A stretch of DNA of 64,000 nt from Paraescarpia echinospica (Eukaryota; Annelida; Polychaeta; Sabellida; Siboglinidae). The stretch is from the NCBI GenBank assembly GCA_020002185.1, contig CM034541.1, positions 49,511,275-49,575,274 on the forward strand. Reading direction: 5' to 3'. The notes beneath the pieces are model-generated. The model had not been told where the DNA came from. It was given only the letters and a program-made list of their open reading frames with translations, and ran no database searches. The translations under genes and the position numbers were made by a program. The stretch's first letter is position 1, and each line of letters begins with the position of its first letter. Of this stretch, positions 55,870-64,000 are shown in pieces.

Positions 55870-58800
55870 CTTCCCTCCCAACAAAGCATCCCCATAAAAT
55901 GATAAATCTGTGAATCCCACCCCCTCTTCTTCACACATCTGCTCAACTAGTGCGTTGATCGCCATCCTCTTGCAGTTTCTATACATTGCCCCCCTTCCTC
56001 CCATTACTTCCCAAATTCCTGAGGGAATAATCTGTTCAACTCTTGTCTTCTTTAGCTTCTTCACTAACTGTCTAGCAGCAGTTTTCTCAGAGAACCTGCT
56101 GCGATCTGTTGACAGTGGGACAGGTTGCATCTATTTAAATTAGATTCGCAGGGGGGGGGGCTCACAGAGAAGCCTGAAACTGGAGGCGTAGATAAAGACT
56201 GCACAAATAAATCAGCAAAGAACAGTCTGGAAAACTCTTATGAAGCGGGATATAAATGTGTTTGTTTAAATGCAAGGAGTATAGTAAACAAATGAAATTA
56301 CCTAAACATTAATTCATGGTAGAAGATATTGACCCTCACACAATAGGCATAACCGAATCATGGACCACCACCGATATATCAGGTGCCGAATTGGGACTGA
56401 CAGGATATGTAATGTTTAGGAAAGATAGAATAGGAAAAAAGGGAGGTGGAGTTATTTTATATATTAAAGAATCTATCCAGGCTTATGAAATAAAATTAGA
56501 AAGAGAAGCAGATTGCGAAGAAGCTGTTTGGTGTAAATAGTTACAGGAAACTCAACGTTAACAGTTGGGTTAGTTTATCGAAGTCCAAACATAAGCATAG
56601 AAGAGAATGAAAAAATACAAAACGCTATAAGGGAAGTAAGCAAACGGGACTGTATTATTATGGGGGATTTTAACCATGGGCATATACAATGGAAATCTCT
56701 ACAGAGTATGGGGAGTGAGGACCACAAGTATTTAGTTTTAATACAAGATACTTTCCTTTCTCAACATGTGCTAGAACCAACCAGAAGAATGTGTTAGACA
56801 TAGTTTTGTCCTCACATAATGAATTAGTTGACAATGTCAAGTTATGTGAGCTACTGGGGAGTAGTAATCACAACCAGATACATTTTACCATAAATTTAAA
56901 ATCAGATAGGAATAGTAAAAAGCAGTATAGGAGATATTTCCACAAAGGAAGGGGTAAGGACATGAGGAAATATTTAGCCAAGATAGACTGGAATAACACA
57001 ACTGAAGAATAAGACAGCAACATAATGCTGGAATATCTTAAAGAGTGGAATTAAGTGCATAATCAATAAATTTGTATCTTTCAAAAAAACAAGGGAAATG
57101 GTATAAAAAGAAACACTTATTGAAAGAAACCATTAGAAAAATTAAGTATAAACAAATGATGTAGAAGTCATATAGACATACTGGAAATGATGAAGACAAC
57201 AACATTTATAAAGAAGCACTTAACCAAGGTACAGCTGAAATTAGAAATTCAAAGAGAAGCTATGAACAAAAATTAGCTAGTAATATAAAACATGACAGCA
57301 ACAGTTTTTATGCATATGTTCGAAGCAAACAGAAAGTTCAGGATAAGGTCGGTCCTCTAGAAGATAGTGCTGGAAATATAATATCTGAGGGATGCTTAAT
57401 GGCAGAAGACCTGAATGAGTATTTTAGTTCAGTGTTTACCAGGGAAGATATCAGTTCACTGCCAGTACCAGAGGCTAAGTTCAAGGAGGCAGATTCAGAC
57501 TATTTAGGACAGTTAATTGTAACCCCGGAAATGGTAGCTAAGAAATTAAGGGCTATGAAGGATAATAAATCACCTGGAGTGGATGGGATTCTGCCCAAAC
57601 TACTATTGGAAATTGTAGAACAAATTAGCGTACCGCTTGCAACAGTTTTCAATTTGTTATTAGAAGAGGGAGTGGTTCCTTTAGAATGGAAAGAGGCAAA
57701 CATTATACCGTTATTTTAAAATGGTTCGAGAAACAAGTCAGAGAACTATAGACCAGTGAGTTTAACATCAGTGATTTGCAAATTATTAGAAAGACTAATT
57801 AAAGATCACATAGTGGATTTTCTTGTGAAACATAACTAGATAAACCCATCTCAACATGGGTTTTTAAAAGTGAGGTCATGCTTAACAAATATGTTATGTT
57901 TTTGGAAGACATAACTAAGTGGGTAGATGAGGGATCACCAGTAGATAACATCTACTTAGATTTTCAAAAAGCTTTCGACAAAGTACCACATCAGAGATTA
58001 CTAAAGGCCCATGGCATAGGAAATGGTATAATAAACTGGATAGAAAAATGGCTGATTGACAGAAGACAACTTGTAGTAGTTGATGGGGAGGCTTCAAACT
58101 GAACATCGGTATTGAGTGGGGTACCACAGAGATCAGTATTAGGACCTATATTATTCTTAATATATATCAACGATTTGGATGATGATATAACAAGCAAGGT
58201 GTTGAAATTTGCGGATGATACAAAAGTGTTTAGAAGGATTAAAAGTGATGGAGATAGACAGCATTTACAAGATGATCTTGACAGGTTGATCAAATGGTCT
58301 GAAAAGTGGCAACTGCTGTTCAGTTTTGGGAACTGTAAATGCCTCCACATAGGACATGGGATCGAAGATGTAGAATATACAATGGGGGGTACTGTACTAA
58401 GTACTACTGTAAAAGAAAAGAACTTAGGGTTAACCATTAGTGCTAATATGTAGGTTTCAGAACAGTGCAGAATTGCAGCTTCAAAGGGAAATCAAATCCT
58501 TGGATTAATTAGGCGAAATATAGCTATAAGGAAAAAGAACTAATAATACCGCTGTACAAAACAATAGTGAGGCCTCATTTAGAATATTGTATACAAGCAT
58601 AGAGGCCATATCGCAAGAAAGACAGATATGTTAGAAAGAGTACAGAGGAGAGCGACTAAAATGATACAAAAACTGAGGGATCTTAGTTATGAAATTCGCC
58701 TAAAAGAATGTGGTTTAACAACACTAGAGACCAGGAGATTGAGAGGAGATCAGATAGAAGTGTTTAAGGTAATAAATGGTTATGAAAATATTGATAGAAA

Positions 58801-59104
58801 TATGTTTTTCTCAGTTAAGAAAGATAGAAGGACTAGAGGACATGAAGTTACATTAGCAAAGAAGCAGTGTAGATTGGATATAAAAAAGTTCTCATTTTCA
58901 CAAAGGACTGTAAATTAATGGAACAGATTAACTGCTGATTGTTTGGGTGCTAGTAGAGTGAATATGTTTAAAAATAAAATCTACACATACCACAGAAGGG
59001 CGGGATACACATAGATAAAAGAGTCTGACTCTCGATAAGCCAAAGGGCTTCCTTGTCCACCTACCACCTAGAGTTAATTCTCTGGGTGGCAGTCTTGTTA
59101 AATA
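55870..59104 (+). mobile_element. CR1-like LINE with inverted 5' end, decayed copy
   Basis: Same family as the copy at 23.1 kb. From about 56075 it is plus: end of ORF1 (LLRSVDSGTGC, stop near 56143), endonuclease pieces (NARSIVNK, ITESWTTTDISGAELGL, GGGVILYIKE, YRSPNISIEEN, IIMGDFNHGHIQWKS), then RT pieces from about 57250 (FSSVFTREDISSLPVP, NKSPGVDGI, FADDTK and on) to the tail CTTGTTAAAT. Stops and shifts occur near 56540, 57717, 57838, 58100, 58450 and 58540. The leftmost 200 bases are in reverse orientation: on the minus strand 56054-55880 reads KKLKKTRVEQIIPSGIW, YRNCKRMAINALVEQMCEEE and GVGFTD, an SGNH-esterase-like ORF1 segment. Confidence 0.88.
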
Positions 59105-59190
59105 TACACACAATTATGTACACACACACACACCGTTACATACGCACACACACACACACACACACACGTACGTGATTCACACCATACGGA
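59105..59190. repeat. AC microsatellite
   Basis: An ACACAC-rich run directly follows the LINE 3' end. Another AC/CGCA run lies before the LINE at 55800-55860, so the LINE probably landed inside one simple repeat. Confidence 0.85.
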
Positions 59191-60170
59191 CACACATGCA
59201 ATGACACATGCTCAGTGATGGATATGTCCATGACGTAAATTAATTAATTGTATGTGATTTAAATTATTAATTGTTTTCGCTCATCTATAAGTGTTGTAAA
59301 CCTGGCTGACTATTTCCCAGAGAAATCAAGATTGCGTTCAAATGGACAAGTCTGCCAAGGGGTGAAATTTTTTACCAAAACGCCCTGCTTTCTTTATTAT
59401 CACTATAATTTGTGAATGCCCTGGCTATTGATTGAGTTGCGTGAGAAATAACGCTCACTTTTGTTCTTATTTCTCGACCTACCATCTGGAAGTTGGTATG
59501 AACAATTAGATTGCTGATCGAATTATTTACCGCTATTTTGTCAAGCTATAATGGACATAAATATATATCTAGATGCCCTGAAAGTAATCCTTAAAAAATT
59601 AAGTGTACTTGCATACACATTGAGATCTGCTAGAGAAATTCACAGGCAGCATGCCAAATCATTTTTTATTTCATTTCCCCATCACAACTGAGAAATATAT
59701 AGGCATAAAAAACATAAAAATCATCTTAAACTGTACCTACCTTAAAGTAAAAAAACTGAAGACTTATTTATTTGAGATCACTTTCCCACCCTACCCTTCG
59801 GCGGTCCTCTGTTGATGACTCTGCTTTCGTCCTTATTGATTTTTGTATGTTGTGTCTCTGAGCTAAGATTCGTGGGGATATAGACACTATGGAAGTTTAT
59901 ATTAATTATTACAAAATTAAGAATAGCATCACATTTACTAGGAACTGTTTGACTAGTCGTGTTACATATGCCCTGAAAGTAATCCTAAGAGCACTTACAA
60001 GCAGCAAACATATTGAGATCTGCTCAGTATCACCCATGTTTCCTGAACTGCTTAAGAAATAATGCTGAAAATACTGTTACCGTATTCGCTCTATTAAACA
60101 TACATGCCCTAATTAGTGTAAACCCCCCTTTTTATTAGTATCTGACACTGTCACAGTGATCTCCAAGGCC

Positions 60171-60490
60171 AACCTTTTAATTAAGTTACAACGATGGATT
60201 CAAGAGCCAAGGCCAACCTTTTAATTAAGTTACAACGATGGATTCAAGAGCCAAGGCCAACCTTTTAATTAAGTTACAATGATGGATTCAAGAGCCAAGG
60301 CCAACCTTTTAATTAAGTTACAACGATGGATTCAAGAGCCAAGGCCAACCTTTTAATTAAGTTACAACGATGGATTCAAGAGCCAAGGCCAACCTTTTAA
60401 TTAAGTTACAACGATGGATTCAAGAGCCAAGGCCAACCTTTTAATTAAGTTACAACGATGGATTCAAGAGCCAAGGCCAACCTTGACTTT
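60171..60490. repeat. 44-base tandem repeat, seven units, in right duplicate only
   Basis: Units start at 60171 and recur every 44 bases to 60479 (AACCTTTTAATTAAGTTACA and on). The segment TTAAGTTACAACGATGGATT in each unit is the reverse complement of the unique sequence AATCCATCGTTGTAACTTAA at about 60495-60515, just to the right. Confidence 0.95.
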
Positions 60491-61184
60491 TGAATCCATC
60501 GTTGTAACTTAATTTCTACCAATGTTGCACTAGTTTCAAATCTCGATGATAAAAAATATCGAAAGATCCACCTAAATTGTCATACTTTATAGTCTTGTGG
60601 TATCCTTTTGATCATGTGGATGCATAGATTACTTGCCAGTCACGTCTGCTGAGATGGCTGTACCCGGAACCCCAAGAATCAAAGAAAATGGGTATATACA
60701 TACGTACGCTTATTGGAATTTGCGTCTCAAATATTTATTAAAGACTAAACAAAATTAACCTTTTTTATTCCCAATCCAAATTAATTATACTCTAAAAATA
60801 GTGTCCCGATATTCATCCAAATTTTTAATCCCCTCCGTTATCCTGTTCAAGGCCCCTTTTGATCGCAGTTTTCTGTACATTTTCTGCACATTTTGTTGCA
60901 AGACCAAGCAGTCGAAGTGACATCACCGCAGGTAGCATTGCTAGGATTTAGCTTGGCGTGCATCTATGCGGGTTGGTGTTTCAGGTTGTACCTAAAATTG
61001 CAATCGCGGAATTTAATATTTTTTTATATCACCGTAAAAATAATAATCTTACCTACAAATGTGTCGCTGGATATTTGAGCGAGTTTCAAATACATTTAAA
61101 ATTTAATTTAATTAATCTTTAAGCGTACAGTATGTTTAATAGAACGAATACGGTATTTCCCGAGCTGAGAACTGGAGAAATAGC

Positions 61185-61325
61185 CTAAGCCATGTTTCTA
61201 ACGTCTATCCTTGCAGGTGTATAAAGCGATCAGCCATGTTTCAAACACCTAACCTCGTAGGTATGTGTAGCAAGCAGCCATGTTTCAAATGTCTCCTCAC
61301 AGGTGCGTGTGGAGCGAGCAGCCAT
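61185..61325 (+). repeat. Splice-acceptor/ATG cassette repeat before copy B exon 1
   Basis: Three diverged units with CCTTGCAGGTGT, CCTCGTAGGTATG and CCTCACAGGTGCG, each followed by CAGCCATG. The third provides the probable acceptor (61301-61302) and start codon. Confidence 0.72.
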
Positions 61326-63668
61326 GCTGAGACGCATCAATCAACCAGTGGGAGGCCGACATCCCCTGAGCATGTTCAACATCGTGTTAGTACAAGATCG
61401 GTCATCAAATGTGAGAGTCAACTACCACCAACACCTGTCCTACCTGCTCGGATGTGTACAACTGTTTATAGGCATACTATGCATTATATTCCAATCCATT
61501 GCCAATCACCTGGGATGTATTGGCTCTATTGGCGTATGGGCCGGTGTCTTTGTGAGTATCATTAAATATCATATGCGGTTTATTTTCAGATTTCTGTGCA
61601 GGTTATTAATGCTTGCATGTCAATGCGTTTGAATGCAAATATTTCAGTGCAAATGCCATTTTCCATGGTTGCGTTCAAATGCAAATATTTTGGTTACACT
61701 TTTGAATTAATTTCAAATGCTCAGAATTTAAATGTGCATTTAAATGCATTTACTTTTGTTAACAAGCCAGTATGTTACACATTCAAACAAAACCTGTACT
61801 GGTTTAAAATAACTTATAAGATTCATTGATCAAATAGCATTTATTTTACTTTTTTGTTTCTAGGTCCATGAAGGACTGTCTGGTCATACTGGTGGTTTTC
61901 TAACATTCTCTAACATTCTCAACATCCAGTTTCAAAACAAGCTTTATTGGCTATATGACTGATGTAGCTGCAATACATTTTGATGTTCAACGATTTTCCC
62001 ATGTTCAACAAGGCCAATTCAGCAGACTTCCTGTTTCACATTACTACAATGGTCGATTCCAGGTAGTGGAAGAAACTGTCTCACTTTAATAATGATACAG
62101 TTAGATCTATTGCTGCTGTCCAGTTTGTGATCAGTAAATGTGGCTTTCACTTTCAGTTCTTCATCACTGGAATTCTGTGCTTGGTGGCTGCACGAGACAG
62201 GCCTGGCTGTTCGGTATGTCAAGTCACTGCCACTATATAAGTAATATAACCAATGCACTTTCACACTGGCGCAGGAATGAAATTAATATTGGGAGTCTGA
62301 GCTGGAGTTTTAGCATCACTCATTGCAGTGATGTTCAACAATTTTTAAGCTCATCAGAAACCTCCAATAGCACCCCGTCTGAGGCTTGCCAAAAAATCTA
62401 CCTTGAGGCTCTGCAAAAACCTCAATTTGTGCCCTCTCTTGAGGCTCGCCAAAAAAAACCACCGTCAAGCTCAGAGCAAAATTCCTGGTCAGACAGCTGC
62501 CCCCTTTGCCCCTCCATTCCCATGCCTAGATGCACTCTCACTGTATTTATCACTGACACTTGATAAGTACTATGTCTTTGTCAACATTAGTTTCATTATA
62601 ATGTTTTATGCTAGGTGCACACCTAGTAGTTGGCCTATAAAGAAGTCGGGCTAGATGGCAATTAGTTCTGTCAACATCTGTCAGCACACACCTACCGACT
62701 GAATATTTTATTAATAATGTTTCACAATGTACATCAACTTAACAAGGGCATACACTTCATAAACCCAGTGTCACATAAAATATTTATTCGGATTTCCAAC
62801 TACTGTGTTCCATTGCGATGTGTTTGGAGATATCACAAGATCACACTATGCCAACTTACCCACCAACAGTCGAATTAGGTCAGGAAAGCAGCGCACACCG
62901 CTGGCCAACTTGTCATCACATATCTGCCAGCTCGTCATCAGATATCTGCCAACTTGTCATCGGATATCTTCCGACTTGTCATCGGATATCTGCTGATTTA
63001 TTCATCGGATATCTGCCGACTTGTCTCTGGATATTTGCCAACTTATCATCAGATATCTGCCAATGTGTTGCTGGATATTTGCCGACTTGTCACTGGATAC
63101 GTGCTTTTTTATACCGACTACGATTCATAATTCAAATTGCCGGAAAACAGGATTAGGGCCGACAGTCAGGTTTGTGTGCAGAACACACCTGCCGACTAAT
63201 GCAAAATTTAGGCGGCAGTTGGGGGCAGTCAGAGATAGTCATGGGCAGTCAGGGATAACACTGACAAGTCAGTATTTGTAGGCCTAGCATAATCCTTTAA
63301 AGACGATACACTGATAGCTCACTTGACTATTCTTCCATCATCTTTGATATTGAAAGTGTGTGGATAAATATAATATATTTACACTTGTTGCCTTGTATAA
63401 AAAATTAGTCCTGTGGCCCAGAAAAAGACAACAAGATATCAGTGCGAAGCAAAATGTGGACGACAGGGAAACCATTGGCTTACAGTTTTATTAGTTACCA
63501 ATTTGTATTAATTACTTAGAGAAGTAGCATGTTTTTATATAGTAAAACGGTACACATTATTCTTTTCTCTTTCAGATTATGTGCATGGTCTTGCTGTCAG
63601 TGTGTTCCATCCTGCTGGTGATCATACTTGTGAGTTTGGCAGGACAGAACGTCTCCGGCCAGTGCCAA
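61324..63668 (+). CDS. MS4A-like four-span membrane protein, copy B (first three coding exons)
   Basis: Paralogue of copy A with the same exon sizes and phases: 61324-61551 (76 codons; MLRRINQPVGGRHPL, TM1 LLGCVQLFIGILCIIFQSIA), 62157-62213 (19 codons; FFITGILCLVAARDR) and 63576-63668 (31 codons; MVLLSVCSILLVIILVSL). Donors are GTGAGT, GTATGT and GTAAGA. Over these 126 residues I count about 29 differences from copy A, with all indels confined to introns, so the coding part has been kept. The TM3-TM4 loop reads QNVSGQ, a potential N-glycosylation site where copy A has QKVSGQ. Later exons lie beyond the window. Confidence 0.8.
62905..63105. repeat. 21-22-base GATATC-containing tandem array (right copy)
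   Basis: About nine degenerate units of CTTGTCATCGGATATCTGCC, the counterpart of the array at 43.5 kb in the same intron of the paralogue. Confidence 0.88.
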
Positions 63669-63768
63669 GTAAGACCGCTTTAATTCATACGCTGGTGATC
63701 ATACTTCTGAGTCTGGCCGGACAGAACATCTCCGGCCAGTGCCAAGTAAAACCGCTTTAATTCATGGA
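63615..63768 (+). repeat. 77-base tandem duplication across an exon end and donor
   Basis: CTGGTGATCATACTT begins at 63615 and again at 63692. The second unit repeats the last 18 codons of the TM3 exon and its donor (GTAAAACC instead of GTAAGACC) inside the following intron. Confidence 0.9.
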
Positions 63769-63799
63769 GCAATAGGTGTGTTGGAGAGATGTGTAGAGC

Positions 63800-63930
63800 A
63801 CAGTGGCGCAGTGGCTAGAGCATCGGACTCTCAGTCGAGAGAACCAGGGTTCGAATCCTGCGCTGCCGTGTCAAACTTTGGGCAAGTTCGTTCACTCTAC
63901 GTTGCTCCATTTCACTCAGCTGTTATTGCA
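63800..63930 (+). mobile_element. SINE family 2 in intron 3 of copy B (partial)
   Basis: A box CAGTGGCGCAGTGGCTAGAG and B box GGGTTCGAATCC, then GGGCAAGTTCGTTCACTCTA. It is orthologous in position to the SINE at 45.2 kb. The body breaks off near 63920. Confidence 0.82.
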
Positions 63931-64000
63931 CAGCCTTACTCCAGATGGTGGCCATCTTGGATTTGTCCAATATGGCCGTCAGCACGGGAGCCCAGCTTGG

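Overview
This window is nuclear DNA from an animal, most likely a marine invertebrate. It has spliced genes with GT-AG introns, a eukaryotic tRNA-Phe(GAA) gene, tRNA-derived SINEs, many microsatellites and minisatellites, and several classes of retroelement. An alpha7-like nicotinic receptor subunit and two MS4A-like four-membrane-span proteins would suit an invertebrate deuterostome such as a lancelet or acorn worm. The species cannot be fixed by reading alone, and a mollusc is not excluded.

There are three host gene segments. The 3' end of a nicotinic acetylcholine receptor gene (M2, M3, cytoplasmic loop, M4) lies at 444-3427 on +. An MS4A-like gene lies at 40526-48129 on +. The first three coding exons of its tandem paralogue lie at 61324-63668 on +, and that gene runs off the right edge. 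The two MS4A-like genes sit in a diverged tandem duplication (about 35.98-45.5 kb and 55.43-63.9 kb). Comparing the copies dates several insertions: a PIF/Harbinger-type MITE and a LINE are only in the left copy, and a 44-bp array only in the right.

Most of the rest is mobile DNA. 1.6-2.6 kb: hAT relic in a receptor intron. 5.3-7.4 kb: Penelope-like element with inverted ends. 10.0-11.8 kb: LINE tail and RTE-type fragment. 11.9-15.7 kb: two minus-strand LINEs, one starting with a 2A-like peptide and a PHD-like finger. 17.3-28.75 kb: a three-level nest, in which a minus-strand Ty3/gypsy element is split by a plus-strand Ty3/gypsy element that is itself split by a CR1-like LINE. 30.3 kb: tRNA-Phe. 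31.1-31.9 kb: TIR element with a TTF/hAT-type finger. 33-38 kb: SINEs, LINE ends and foldback elements. 51.9-54.1 kb: a gypsy relic in which three coding stretches have each become a minisatellite. 54.7-55.2 kb: palindromic AT-rich satellite. 55.9-59.1 kb: CR1-like LINE with an inverted 5' end.

I found no operon-like or defence system. The most interesting signals are structural: the nested LTR elements with legible target duplications, coding-derived satellites, a 2A-like LINE N-terminus, a twin-priming inversion, and the MS4A duplication with repeated splice acceptor/start cassettes. AT-rich stretches at 3.4-5.3, 7.4-10.0, 15.7-17.3, 28.76-30.3 and 48.1-50.9 kb contain nothing else I can support.
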